Assembly (NCBI GenBank): GCA_038534195.1
Contig: JBCAXE010000001.1
Coordinates: forward strand, 76,157 to 140,156
Reading direction: 5' to 3'
Length of the DNA: 64,000 nucleotides
Origin: JAJFFW01 sp038534195
Lineage (GTDB): Bacteria; Pseudomonadota; Alphaproteobacteria; Caulobacterales; Parvularculaceae
Every line of letters begins with the position of its first letter. Position 1 is the stretch's first letter. Under the pieces are notes generated by a model. It did no database searches. It was not told where the DNA came from and was given only the letters and a program-made list of their open reading frames with translations. This document shows, piece by piece, positions 34,792-44,143 of the stretch. Made by a program: the position numbers and the translations under genes.

Positions 34792-35691
34792 TCAATCGAA
34801 CCCTAAAAAGTCAAAAATCTCGCGGTCTTTCATCGGTGTTGCTTCAACGGGATCGGCGCCGTCCCAAAGCCCTTGCGCCAGTCGAAGATATTCCTGGCGC
34901 ACCGCCTCTAATTCTGGAGACGTTTCCATTTCAAAAAGCGTCGATTTCTTAAGGCGGGACCGGCGAATGACATCAAGATCGGGGAAGTGTGCGAGCCTGC
35001 GCATGCCGGTCGCGTCATTATAACGGTCGATCTCGTCAGTCGCCGCTGAACGGTTCGCGATCACGCCGCCAAGACGCACATCATAATTTTTCGCCTTCGC
35101 CTGAATGGCGGAGATGATCCGGTTCATGGCGAAGATCGAGTCGAAATCGTTCGCCGTCACGATTAATCCGCGTTCCGCGTGTTGAAGCGGCGAGGCGAAT
35201 CCGCCGCAGACAACGTCGCCAAGAACGTCAAAAATTACGACGTCGGTATCCTCAAGCAGATGATGTTCTTTCAGGAGCTTGACGGTTTGCCCGACAACAT
35301 AGCCGCCGCACCCGGTGCCGGCGGGCGGCCCGCCGGCCTCGACGCACATCACGCCGTTATACCCTTCGAAGACGAAGTCTTCGGTGCGAAGTTCTTCAGT
35401 GTGGAACTCGACCGACTCAAGCACGTCGATCACTGTCGGCATGAGTTTCTTCGTCAGGGTGAAGGTGGAATCGTGTTTTGGATCGCACCCGATTTGAAGG
35501 ACGCGTTTGCCGAGATGCGAAAATGCGGCGGAAAGGTTCGACGACGTCGTGGATTTGCCGATCCCGCCCTTGCCGTAGACGGCGAAAACTTTTGCCGTTT
35601 CAATTTCAAGGCTGGGATCAAGTTGAACCTGAACGCTGCCTTCGCCATCTGTCGGCGCGGCGCCGGGACGATCAATATCAAGCAGGGTCAT
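34792..35691 (-). CDS. bchL: Dark-operative protochlorophyllide reductase iron protein BchL
   Basis: 299 residues, NifH-like. P-loop VYGKGGIGKSTTSSNLSAAF near residue 37; cluster cysteines in GPPAGTGCGGYV and VLGDVVCGGF. It delivers electrons to BchNB in light-independent ring D reduction. ATG follows GGAGAAG by 6 bases. Gap to bchH is 19 bases; bchM follows directly. Confidence 0.97.
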   Translation of the reverse strand: MTLLDIDRPGAAPTDGEGSVQVQLDPSLEIETAKVFAVYGKGGIGKSTTSSNLSAAFSHLGKRVLQIGCDPKHDSTFTLTKKLMPTVIDVLESVEFHTEELRTEDFVFEGYNGVMCVEAGGPPAGTGCGGYVVGQTVKLLKEHHLLEDTDVVIFDVLGDVVCGGFASPLQHAERGLIVTANDFDSIFAMNRIISAIQAKAKNYDVRLGGVIANRSAATDEIDRYNDATGMRRLAHFPDLDVIRRSRLKKSTLFEMETSPELEAVRQEYLRLAQGLWDGADPVEATPMKDREIFDFLGFD

Positions 35692-35710
35692 ACGTCACTT
35701 CTCCAATGCC

Positions 35711-38700
35711 TCAAGCCACAGCGCTTGCAGGCGTTAGTCCTTCAATGCGATCTTCAAGGTCTTCGCTGGCGCGGCGAAGCGCCTCCAGCGTCTCGTTGTC
35801 CGGCGTCCAATATTGCCGGTCTGAAGCTTCCAGCAGCCGATTGGCGACTTTCGCGCAAGATTTCGGGTTTAGGTCGGCGAGACGGTTATGCAGCTCCGTA
35901 TCAAGAACAAATGTCTCGGTAATTTGCTGGTAAACCCATGGATCGACCTGACCGGTCGTCGCCGACCATCCCATCGTGTTGGTGACATGGGCCTCAATCT
36001 GGCGCACGCCTTCATAGCCGTGGCGTAACATTCCTTCGTACCATTTGGGGTTTAGCGAGCGGGTGCGTGTTTCCAGATGGACCTGTTCGCTAAGGGTCCG
36101 AACGATTCCATCGCCGCGCGTCTGGTCGCCGATGTAAACGGCGGTGTCTTCACCTTTGGCGCGCTTCACGGCGCGACCGATGCCGCCGAGCGTATCGAAG
36201 TAATGGTCGACGGTCGTGACGCCAAGCTCTACCGATTCAAGGTTTTGGTAGGCAAGATCCACATCCTGGAGGATGCTGTTAAGGAGCGCGCCTTGTTGCG
36301 CGGCGCTCCCGCCTCGGCCGAAGGCGAATGATTTGCGGGCGGCGTAAGCGTCTGCGAGATCGTCTTCATTTTCCCAGGCGCCAGAGTCGATCAGTTGATT
36401 GACGTTGGCGCCGTAGGCGCCGTCGGCGTTTGAAAAGACACGCAGCGCCGCGGTCTCCAAATCACACCCATGCTCCGCCTGGTAGGCGAGCGCATGTTTA
36501 CGGATGAAGTTGCGGTCCGTCGGCTCATCTGCGGCGGCGGCCTTGTACGCGGCGTCAGCGAGCATGCGCGTTTGCATCGGCAGGAGATCACGGAAGATGC
36601 CAGATAGCGTCGCCATGACATCGATCCGCGGGCGGCCGAGGTCTTCAAGCGGGATAAGGTCAGCGCCGCAGACGCGTCCGTAGCCGTCGACATGGGGCCG
36701 CGCGCCCATAAGCGCCAGCGCCTGCGCAATCGGTCCGCCTTCGGATTTCAGGTTGTCCGTGCCCCAGAGCACCATGGCGATGGTTTCTGGCAACGAGCCG
36801 CTCGCCTCTATGTGGCGATCAAGGAGGCGTTTTGCTTGCGCGGCGCCGTCTGCGACGGCGAATGCGCTCGGTAAGCGGAATGGATCAAAGCCGTGAATAT
36901 TGCGGCCGGTGGGGAGGATTTCCGGATTGCGGATCAGATCGCCGCCAGGGGCAGGACGCACAAAGTTTCCGTCCAGCGCCGAGACGATCGCGTCAAGCTC
37001 ATCATTGCGCGAAAGCAGGCGGTTCGTCTCCGCGAGGCGTTCAAGAATTTCGATTTCGGTTTTGTCGCGCATCCGCCGCGCCGCTTCTTTCGCTGATGCG
37101 CCGTCCACAATCGCTTCGAGCGTTGCGCGCGACGGCGGCTCGCCGTCGACAATCGTCGCCGCCAGGAGATCGATACGTTCTTCGCGGTTTGGCGCTTCGC
37201 CGGCCACATGCAGGCCGAACGGGATCAACGTCTCTTCCAGATCGTCAAGTTCCGCCCGCAACGTGTCCATAGACGCTTCATTAAGCGTCTCAGCGCACTC
37301 AAGCTCCAATGCTTTGGCTTGCGCAGCCGCGACGCTGAAGAGATTGCGCCGCGCTGTTGCATCAGCCGGGTCCGTGGCGCGCCAGCGGGTTAGCGTCGCG
37401 CGTAATTCTGAAAGCTCTTTGTAGAGCTCCGCTTTGGTGACTGGCGGCGTGAGGTAACTGATTGTCACCGCAGCTGAGCGACGCTTCGCGATCGCGGCTT
37501 CCGACGGATTGTTGGCGGCGTAAAAATAGAAGTTCGGCAAATCCCCGATGAGGTAGTCGGGCCAGCAGTCACCGGAAAGGCCGGTGTGTTTGCCCGGCAT
37601 GAATTCAAGAGCGCCATGGGTGCCGAAATGAAGTACTGCTGATGCGCCGAAATCTTCGCGAAGATAGCGATAGAACGCTGCGAACGCGTGGGTCGGCGCG
37701 AAGCCCTTTTCGAACAGAAGGCGCATCGGGTCGCCCTCGTAACCGAAGGACGGTTGGACGCCGACGAAAACCTCGCCGAATTGTTCGCCATGAATAAAGA
37801 TCGAGCGTCCATCCGTATTGTGACGACCGGGCGCAGGGCCCCATTGCGCTTCGATGTCGCCAAGCTTCCGCTCGCGCCGGATATGAACATCGGCTGGCAC
37901 ACTTGCATGGACATTCGCGTCCGCACCATACCGTTCGGCGTTTCCGTTGAGGATCCGGTCGCGCAGCGCGTCGGAGGTGGCGGGAAGGTCGATGGAATAA
38001 CCGTTCCGTTTCAACGCCTTCAGTGTATTGAAGAGCGACTCAAAGACCGCAAGATACGCGGCCGTGCCGACAGCGCCGCTATTGGGCGGAAAGTTGAAGA
38101 GGACAATGGCGAGTTTGCGCGATGCGCGCGGTGTTGTCCGTAAACTGATGAGTTTCTCAACGCGCGCCGCGAGCATTTCCGCACGCTCCGGGCAGGGCAG
38201 GATGCGCTTTTCTTCGTTCGCCGCTTCAAACTCACAACCGCGATGGCAGCCGCCGCATTGCGTCGCCTCTGGCCCGGCGCGACCGCCGAAAACAATCGGG
38301 TTCGCTGCGCCGTCGATCTCAGGGATTGCAACCATCATCGTTGATTCGATGGGCGTCAGGCCGCGGCTGTCTGAACCCCATTGGCTCAGCGATTGAAACT
38401 CCAGCGCCTGACCTGTCAAATAAGGAACATTGAGCCGCTCAAGAATGTCAGCCGCCGCTTTGGCGTCGTTGTAGGCCGGCCCGCCCACCAGCGAGAAGCC
38501 GGATAGCGAGACGACGGCGTCGACAATCGCACGGCCGCCTTTCACGAAGTATTTTTCGATCGCCTCGCGCGCATCAAGCCCGCTCGCGAAGGCCGGGATC
38601 ACCCGCAAGCCCCGCGCCTCGATCGCTTCAATAACGCCGTCATAATGGCCGGCGTCTTTGGAAAGTGCATATGAGCGCAGGATCAACACGCCAACCGCGG

Positions 38701-39436
38701 GCCGCTTCGACCGCGCAAGCGGCAGCTTTGACGCCGCAACGCCGATCGGCGGCTTCATCCGTGGATGGTAAACGCCAGTTTCGGGATATTCCACTGGATC
38801 AGCGGGATCGAGCGTTCCGATAAGCGCCGCACGGGGCCCGCCCGCATAGCGGTCGATCAATTGCGCAATCATGTTGCGCACATTGTCTTCCGACCCGGCG
38901 AGCCAGTATTGGAGCATCAGAAAGTAGACGCGAACGTCCTGAGCAGCGCCCGGGATATATTTGAGAATTTTCGGCAACTGACGGAGCATTTTCGCCTGCT
39001 GCGCGCCGTTCTTTGCTTTATCGGAAGACCCGCGCAATTTCTTTAAGAGCGCCAGCGGACCCGATTGCGGCTTGTCCATGCGGAAGCGGCCGAGCCGCGT
39101 GAGTTTGACAATTTCCGGCGCCGAAAGCGCGCCCACAAACGCGTCGCAAGACGCCGCACGCTTTTGAAGCGCCGGAAGGATCGGTTTGATTTGCCCTTCA
39201 AGAAACAGCATCCCCGCGATGATGATGTCCGCCTTTTCGATATCGGCGATGGCGTCGGCGGCGGCGTCTGCGTCGCTTTCCCAAAGGTTGGCGGCGTGCG
39301 CGGTCAGAGTGAGGCCAGGGATCTGGCGGCGCAAAGTCCTGCGCGCTTGCGCTACGGCGCCGGCGAGATGCGCGTCCATGCCGATGACGACGACGCGAAC
39401 CGGCGTTACTGGAGGGATGCCAGCGCTACCGTCCAT
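35711..39436 (-). CDS. bchH: Magnesium chelatase subunit H
   Basis: 1241 residues from ATG at 39436, overlapping bchB by 11 bases, with AAGG about 8 bases upstream; a start at 39466 is less likely. CobN/Mg-chelatase family: an N-terminal domain beginning VRVVVIGMDAHLAG, the conserved ILRSYALSKDAGHYDGVI, LHFGTHGALEFMPGKHTGLS, and a C-terminal NPKWYEGMLRHGYEGVRQIE. It binds protoporphyrin IX and is the catalytic subunit with BchI and BchD. Confidence 0.97.
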   Translation of the reverse strand: MDGSAGIPPVTPVRVVVIGMDAHLAGAVAQARRTLRRQIPGLTLTAHAANLWESDADAAADAIADIEKADIIIAGMLFLEGQIKPILPALQKRAASCDAFVGALSAPEIVKLTRLGRFRMDKPQSGPLALLKKLRGSSDKAKNGAQQAKMLRQLPKILKYIPGAAQDVRVYFLMLQYWLAGSEDNVRNMIAQLIDRYAGGPRAALIGTLDPADPVEYPETGVYHPRMKPPIGVAASKLPLARSKRPAVGVLILRSYALSKDAGHYDGVIEAIEARGLRVIPAFASGLDAREAIEKYFVKGGRAIVDAVVSLSGFSLVGGPAYNDAKAAADILERLNVPYLTGQALEFQSLSQWGSDSRGLTPIESTMMVAIPEIDGAANPIVFGGRAGPEATQCGGCHRGCEFEAANEEKRILPCPERAEMLAARVEKLISLRTTPRASRKLAIVLFNFPPNSGAVGTAAYLAVFESLFNTLKALKRNGYSIDLPATSDALRDRILNGNAERYGADANVHASVPADVHIRRERKLGDIEAQWGPAPGRHNTDGRSIFIHGEQFGEVFVGVQPSFGYEGDPMRLLFEKGFAPTHAFAAFYRYLREDFGASAVLHFGTHGALEFMPGKHTGLSGDCWPDYLIGDLPNFYFYAANNPSEAAIAKRRSAAVTISYLTPPVTKAELYKELSELRATLTRWRATDPADATARRNLFSVAAAQAKALELECAETLNEASMDTLRAELDDLEETLIPFGLHVAGEAPNREERIDLLAATIVDGEPPSRATLEAIVDGASAKEAARRMRDKTEIEILERLAETNRLLSRNDELDAIVSALDGNFVRPAPGGDLIRNPEILPTGRNIHGFDPFRLPSAFAVADGAAQAKRLLDRHIEASGSLPETIAMVLWGTDNLKSEGGPIAQALALMGARPHVDGYGRVCGADLIPLEDLGRPRIDVMATLSGIFRDLLPMQTRMLADAAYKAAAADEPTDRNFIRKHALAYQAEHGCDLETAALRVFSNADGAYGANVNQLIDSGAWENEDDLADAYAARKSFAFGRGGSAAQQGALLNSILQDVDLAYQNLESVELGVTTVDHYFDTLGGIGRAVKRAKGEDTAVYIGDQTRGDGIVRTLSEQVHLETRTRSLNPKWYEGMLRHGYEGVRQIEAHVTNTMGWSATTGQVDPWVYQQITETFVLDTELHNRLADLNPKSCAKVANRLLEASDRQYWTPDNETLEALRRASEDLEDRIEGLTPASAVA

Positions 39437-40976
39437 AATGCGCCTTCGCGTCATATAAAGTATCAACGCTGATCAAATTGATTTGCTGCTCGACGGCGTA
39501 GCTCTCGGTATTACGCCGCGCTTTGCCGCGCACGAAAAAGGGGATTTTCTTCAATTCTTTTTCGGCGTCGGGCGCCCAGCGAATGATATTTTCGGTTTGC
39601 ATCGCTGACGACGGCGCAGGGTCTTCGCTGACTTTGTCGGCTGCTGCTGCGCCGTGACCGCCAAGATGCGAGGCGCCCGCCGCGTCATTGAATTCGAAAT
39701 CGTCGCGGAACATGTGCAATAGGTGCTCTTCAAGGCCCATCACCAGCGGGTGCACCCATGTGTCAAAGAGTACATTCGCCCCTTCAAATCCCATTTGAGG
39801 GCTGAAGCGCGCTGGAAAGTCTTGTACGTGCACGGGCGCGGAAATCACCGCACACGGAAGGCCAAGACGTTTTGCAATGTGGCGTTCCATTTGCGTGCCG
39901 AGCACGAGCTCCGGCTGGGCGGCGGCAACTTTTTCTTCGACTTCAAGATAATCGTCAGTGATTAGCGGCTCGACACGATATTTTTGCGCTGCTGCGCGCA
40001 CGTCGCGAGCGAATTCGCGATTATAGCAGCCAAGGCCGACCACATCGAAACCGAGTTCTTCGGTCGCGACCCGGGCCGCCGCAACGGCGTGTGTGGCGTC
40101 GCCGAAGATAAAGACCCGTTTTCCTGTGAGGTAAGTCGAATCAATCGAACGCGACCACCAGCCCATATTGCCTTGCTGTAGGTCATCCGGAACGTCGATT
40201 CCTGCAAGCGCGGCGACTTCATCAATGAAGTCATTTGTGGCGCCGACCCCGATCGGAACAATCGTGGTGAACGGCATCCTTAATTCGCGCTTCAACCAAC
40301 GCGCCGCCGTATCAGCAATTTCCGGGTACAGAACAACGTTGAAGTCGGCGGCGCCAAGGCGCGCGAGGTCGGCCGCGGTTGCATTGAGTGGGGCGACGAC
40401 GTTGACGTCGATACCAAGGGCGGACAGGAGTCCTGTGATTTCTTTGACGTCGTCACGGTGGCGAAAGCCAAGCGCCGTTGGGCCTAAAATGTTACAGGAA
40501 GGGCGTCCGGTGTGCAGCGAGACCTTTTCGGCGTTGCGGACGACCAGCGTTCGCGTCAACTGATAGAAGGTCTCGGCCGCCCCCCAATTTTCCTTTCGCT
40601 GGTAGGAAGGCAATTCGAGCGGAATAACCGGCGCAGGCAGTGCGAGAGCCTTCGCCAATCCGCCGGGGTCGTCCTGAATGAGTTCAGCCGTACACGATGC
40701 ACCTACCAAAATCGCATTCGGCTTAAATCGCTCATAAGCGTTTTTCGCCGCGACCTTGAAAATCTCCGCCGTATCCGAACCGAGATCGCGCGCTTCGAAG
40801 GTTGTGTAGGTCACCGGCGGGCGCGCGTCGCGGCGCTCAATCATCGTGAAGAGAAGATCGGCGTAGGTGTCGCCCTGAGGCGCGTGCAGCACGTAGTGGA
40901 CATCTTTCATCGCCGTAGCGACGCGCATCGCTCCTACGTGGGGCGGCCCTTCATATGTCCACACGGTCAATTGCAT
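39426..40976 (-). CDS. bchB: Protochlorophyllide reductase subunit BchB
   Basis: 516 residues; starts MQLTVWTYEGPPHVGAMRVA, the family N-terminus with the conserved region for cluster binding. AILVGASCTAELIQDDPG and AVISAPVHVQDFP follow, and the C-terminal PCP-reductase-like tail (EKELKKIPFFVRGKARRNTE) is present. NifK-like partner of BchN in light-independent protochlorophyllide reduction. Shares one base (TGATG) with the bchN stop. Confidence 0.97.
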   Translation of the reverse strand: MQLTVWTYEGPPHVGAMRVATAMKDVHYVLHAPQGDTYADLLFTMIERRDARPPVTYTTFEARDLGSDTAEIFKVAAKNAYERFKPNAILVGASCTAELIQDDPGGLAKALALPAPVIPLELPSYQRKENWGAAETFYQLTRTLVVRNAEKVSLHTGRPSCNILGPTALGFRHRDDVKEITGLLSALGIDVNVVAPLNATAADLARLGAADFNVVLYPEIADTAARWLKRELRMPFTTIVPIGVGATNDFIDEVAALAGIDVPDDLQQGNMGWWSRSIDSTYLTGKRVFIFGDATHAVAAARVATEELGFDVVGLGCYNREFARDVRAAAQKYRVEPLITDDYLEVEEKVAAAQPELVLGTQMERHIAKRLGLPCAVISAPVHVQDFPARFSPQMGFEGANVLFDTWVHPLVMGLEEHLLHMFRDDFEFNDAAGASHLGGHGAAAADKVSEDPAPSSAMQTENIIRWAPDAEKELKKIPFFVRGKARRNTESYAVEQQINLISVDTLYDAKAHYGR

Positions 40977-42268
40977 CAGACTGCGAGCCTCGTTCGACGA
41001 TTGAGCGGACGCGCGAACAGCTCTGCTAGGTCGCCCGCCTGCTCAAAACCGTGAATCGGTGTGAAAACAAGTTCGATCGCCCACTTCGTAGTGAGGCCTT
41101 CCGCTTCAAGTGGGTTGGCGAGGCCAAGGCCGCACACCGTAATGTCGGGCCGGGCCGTTCTGCACCGGTCAAGCTGCAGGTCGACGTCCTGGCCTTCGCT
41201 AAGCTGAAGGTTCGCCGGCAGCTGCGCGAGCTCTTCCGCTAAATGATCGCGGTGCAGATAGGGCGTCCCCACTTCGATCAGCGACATATTCAGTTCGCTG
41301 GCGAGAAACCGCGCGATCGGTACTTCCAATTGGGAGTCCGGGAAGAAGAAAACAGACTTGCCCGCGAGAGCCTCGCGGTGGCGCTCGAGAGCTTTTTGCG
41401 CCCGTGCGCGCGGAATCGCTACTGCCGCCTCAAAAGCTTTTTCGTCGATCGCCCACTCATCGGCGACGGCTTTCAACCAGGCGGTCGTCCCTTCGACGCC
41501 AAGCGGAAACGGCGCGGCGATCCGTTTGGCGCCGCGATCGTCAAGAAGCCGCGCCGTGTCTCCCAAAAACGGTTGCGCCAGAATGTACCGCGTATTCGGG
41601 CCGATCTCCGTCGGCGAGGCCGCGCGGCGCGCCGGAAAGAATTCCACGTTTTCGACGCCGAGGTGGTCGAAAAGCCGCGCGAATTGATCTTCCACGATAT
41701 CGGGCAGGGCGCCCACAACGAGGAGCGATTTTTCCTGCGTGCGCGGTGATTCGCGAAGTTCCGGGACCATTGCGGCCAGGCATGCGTCCTCGCCTTGAGT
41801 AAATGTAGTTTCTATACCGCTTCCGGAATAATTCAGTATACGAACGTCTGGCGAATAATCCTTCGACAGGCGTTCTGCTGCGCGCGAGAGGTCCAGTTTG
41901 ATGACCTCTGATGGGCAAGACCCGACCAGGAACAAAAGCTTTATGTCGGGCCGGCGCGCCAGAAGTTTCTTGACCGTTTTGTCGAGTTCTTCATGGGCGT
42001 CGGCGAGGCCGGCGAGATCGCGTTCTTCGATAATGGCGGTTGCAAATCGGGGTTCTGCAAAAATCATCACGCCGGCGGCCGATTGCATAAGATGTGCGCA
42101 GGTGCGCGAGCCGACAATAAGAAAAAACGCATCCTGCATCTTGCGATGCAGCCACACGATGCCGGTTAAACCGCAGAACACTTCTCGCTGTCCGCGCTCA
42201 CGCAAGACGGGATGGGCCGGTCCCTCAGCATGAGGGGCGCATCCGCCGATATCCAGAGGCGGGCTCAT
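40976..42268 (-). CDS. bchN: Protochlorophyllide reductase subunit BchN
   Basis: 430 residues from ATG at 42268, forming ATGA with the bchF stop. A longer frame reaching 42523 runs through bchF in another frame and is rejected. Cysteines in REVFCGLTG, GSRTCAHLMQ and VGSCPSEVI are the cluster ligands of the NifD-like subunit. It forms the catalytic tetramer with BchB. Length and motifs match the family. Confidence 0.97.
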   Translation of the reverse strand: MSPPLDIGGCAPHAEGPAHPVLRERGQREVFCGLTGIVWLHRKMQDAFFLIVGSRTCAHLMQSAAGVMIFAEPRFATAIIEERDLAGLADAHEELDKTVKKLLARRPDIKLLFLVGSCPSEVIKLDLSRAAERLSKDYSPDVRILNYSGSGIETTFTQGEDACLAAMVPELRESPRTQEKSLLVVGALPDIVEDQFARLFDHLGVENVEFFPARRAASPTEIGPNTRYILAQPFLGDTARLLDDRGAKRIAAPFPLGVEGTTAWLKAVADEWAIDEKAFEAAVAIPRARAQKALERHREALAGKSVFFFPDSQLEVPIARFLASELNMSLIEVGTPYLHRDHLAEELAQLPANLQLSEGQDVDLQLDRCRTARPDITVCGLGLANPLEAEGLTTKWAIELVFTPIHGFEQAGDLAELFARPLNRRTRLAV

Positions 42269-42744
42269 GCGGAAGCCCCTATGAGGGTGTCCGATGGTGT
42301 TTCCAGTCGCGCGCGGCGCAATTTCCAGAGATACTGTCCTGCGTTGATGACATAAAGCGCGTAAGCCGTGAGCGCGAGCAGCATTTGAAAATCGGGTGAG
42401 CCCACGTCGAGGAACAGGACGAAAAGGTAAGCCGTATGGAGCGCGAGCACGCCCATTGATACGACATCTTCCCAGAAGAATGCTGGCGCAAACAGAAATT
42501 GTCCGTAGACGTCTTTCTCCCAAATAGCGCCGGTCACCATGATGGCGTACAAAACGAATGTTTTGACGACAACGGAGATTGCAGCGGCCTCAAAGCCGTT
42601 TCCGGAGATGAGATAGGCGACGACAAGCCACGCGCTGATCAAGAATATCGCGAATTGCACCGGAGCGAGGACAGCTTGAACCTTGGTCCAGGGGGATGCG
42701 TCCCTTCGCTTGCGCTGTTCCAACGTATAAAGCGGCTTTTTCAA
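42265..42744 (-). CDS. bchF: 3-vinyl bacteriochlorophyllide hydratase
   Basis: 159 residues from TTG at 42744, with GGAG 5 bases upstream. Four or so hydrophobic segments; QRKRRDASPWTKVQAVLAPVQF and GAIWEKDVYGQFLFAPAFFWED are BchF blocks. It hydrates the 3-vinyl group to 3-hydroxyethyl, the substrate of BchC. It is the first gene of the minus-strand block, with PpsR-type sites 75-108 bases upstream. Confidence 0.93.
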   Translation of the reverse strand: MKKPLYTLEQRKRRDASPWTKVQAVLAPVQFAIFLISAWLVVAYLISGNGFEAAAISVVVKTFVLYAIMVTGAIWEKDVYGQFLFAPAFFWEDVVSMGVLALHTAYLFVLFLDVGSPDFQMLLALTAYALYVINAGQYLWKLRRARLETPSDTLIGASA

Positions 42745-42818
42745 GCGTACTCCGTGAATTTTGCGTCGCCCCGACCACTATCGCCGGACAGGGCGAGGGG
42801 TCTGGCGATATTCAAGAA

Positions 42819-42836
42819 TGTCAACCAAAGTTTACG
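42819..42836. promoter_or_regulatory. PpsR/CrtJ-like site near bchF (distal half of pair)
   Basis: TGTCAACCAAAGTTTACG fits TGT-N12-ACG, one base off consensus. It overlaps the next site by 2 bases, unlike the 8-base gap seen at the other loci. Confidence 0.45.
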
Positions 42837-42852
42837 TCAAAATATATTGACA
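42835..42852. promoter_or_regulatory. PpsR/CrtJ operator upstream of bchF
   Basis: CGTCAAAATATATTGACA is a near-perfect palindrome, CGT-N12-ACA, 91-108 bases upstream of the bchF start. It fits the same extended palindrome as the bchC and bchG sites. Confidence 0.72.
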
Positions 42853-43175
42853 TGCTAGCGTTATTGGCAAAAAATTAGCGATAGAAAAAAGGGTCCCCAT
42901 TCCGGGGAAAAACAGGTACTGTCTGTCAGATTCAAGATGTGTTGCGTGCGGAATACTTCCGTCGCACGATATCATCAAAATCGACGAGCCTATTGTGCGG
43001 CTGCGAAGTGAAAATTGTAATGCGCGCGACCCGCGGTTTTCCGAGCGCATTTCGCAGTTGCGGTATTGATAGTTTTTTAAGGCGCGGAGGAAGTTCAAGA
43101 GCGTAGAAGTCAAAAAACAATATGCCGGGAAACAACGGGATTGATGCCTAAAGTTTCACTCGGCGGAAAGGCGAA

Positions 43176-44111
43176 ATGAGCAATTTTGAACAAGGCCTGG
43201 AGGACCGCTCTGATGAAGATCAGGCGCAGCAACACGCAATTTCCGCGTTTGCAGGTTTGGGCGAAAAGCTTCGTTCGTTTTACAATCGCGGAAAGAGAGA
43301 CAGAGTTGAAAACCGAAGCGAAGCGACGCTAGGCGCGCGTGCGTTATTCAATACGATCGAAGGTGAAATAATCCCAAGACTTATGCTTACGCACCACGCC
43401 ACTGTCGAAATTGAATGCGGCGGCGCAGCGGACCCGGCGTTGCTGTCATCGCAAGATCACGAACGATTTCTGCAGGCCGTGATGAACGACAGCGCTGCAG
43501 CGGCCAATGCGATCGCAGAAACCTACATCGCGCGCGGCGTATCGAATGAGAGAATTCTACTTGACTTGCTCGCCTCAGCGGCCAGGCGGCTCGGCGAACT
43601 CTGGGAAGAGGATTTGTGCGATTTCACCGATGTCACGATCGGGACATGCCGGCTGCATGAAATAATAAGAAAAAACAGCGGCTTAAGCGGATTTTTGGAT
43701 GGTGATGCAAGCGCGGATGGCCCATCCATTTTGTTTTCGACAGCGTGCGGCGATCAGCACATTTTGGGCGTTATCATGGTTGCCGAATTCTTCCGTGCGG
43801 CCGGATGGCGTGTGTGGACTGAGCCCGGCGCCAGCTGCGATGAACTGGTTAAAATGCTTCAGGGCAGGCATTTTGACATGCTTGCCGTGTCTGTCGCGTG
43901 CGATGTATTCGCCGATGACGCCGCTGGCGACATCAAGCGGCTGCGGTCATCGTCGTCAAACAAAGATATCAAAGTGGTGGTCGGCGGACAGCTTCTGATC
44001 AGAAACCCGGGACTCGCAAAGAACATTGGCGCTGACTGCGTCGTGAATGATCCGGTGGCGGCGCCGGGAATGTGCAGGGAGTTGCTTGCAGCAAAGAATT
44101 TACACTGCTAA
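43176..44111 (+). CDS. aerR: AerR/PpaA-type cobalamin-binding antirepressor
   Basis: 311 residues. The C-terminal half is a B12-binding domain with DQHILG (Asp193, His195, Gly198), the cobalamin-ligand motif, followed by a Rossmann-like fold (FDMLAVSVACDVFA, DIKVVVGGQLLIR). The N-terminal 90 residues are charged and variable. Family members bind cobalamin in a light-dependent way and modulate PpsR/CrtJ. It has GGAAAGG 6 bases before the ATG and is followed after 32 bases by ppsR, the usual partner. Confidence 0.9.
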   Translation: MSNFEQGLEDRSDEDQAQQHAISAFAGLGEKLRSFYNRGKRDRVENRSEATLGARALFNTIEGEIIPRLMLTHHATVEIECGGAADPALLSSQDHERFLQAVMNDSAAAANAIAETYIARGVSNERILLDLLASAARRLGELWEEDLCDFTDVTIGTCRLHEIIRKNSGLSGFLDGDASADGPSILFSTACGDQHILGVIMVAEFFRAAGWRVWTEPGASCDELVKMLQGRHFDMLAVSVACDVFADDAAGDIKRLRSSSSNKDIKVVVGGQLLIRNPGLAKNIGADCVVNDPVAAPGMCRELLAAKNLHC

Positions 44112-44143
44112 CACGCGAAGATTCTTAAAACAGTGGATTTGAA

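Larger units (their letters stand above)
42745..43175. other. 431-base control region between bchF and aerR
   Basis: Divergent intergenic region. The bchF-proximal part holds two PpsR-like sites; the rest (about 42880-43150) has no gene I can support. A minus-strand frame (42832-43113) and short plus frames have no ribosome site or recognisable product. A weak hairpin TCCCC-ATTCC-GGGGA lies at 42895-42909. No clear aerR promoter was found. Confidence 0.6.

Noticed and set aside
42269..42523. N-terminal extension of bchN through bchF
   Set aside because: The extension is out-of-frame bchF sequence; ATG 42268 gives the expected N-terminus and an ATGA overlap.
42832..43113. Minus-strand frame of 93 codons between bchF and aerR
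   Set aside because: No ribosome site, no recognisable product, and it runs into the PpsR site region.
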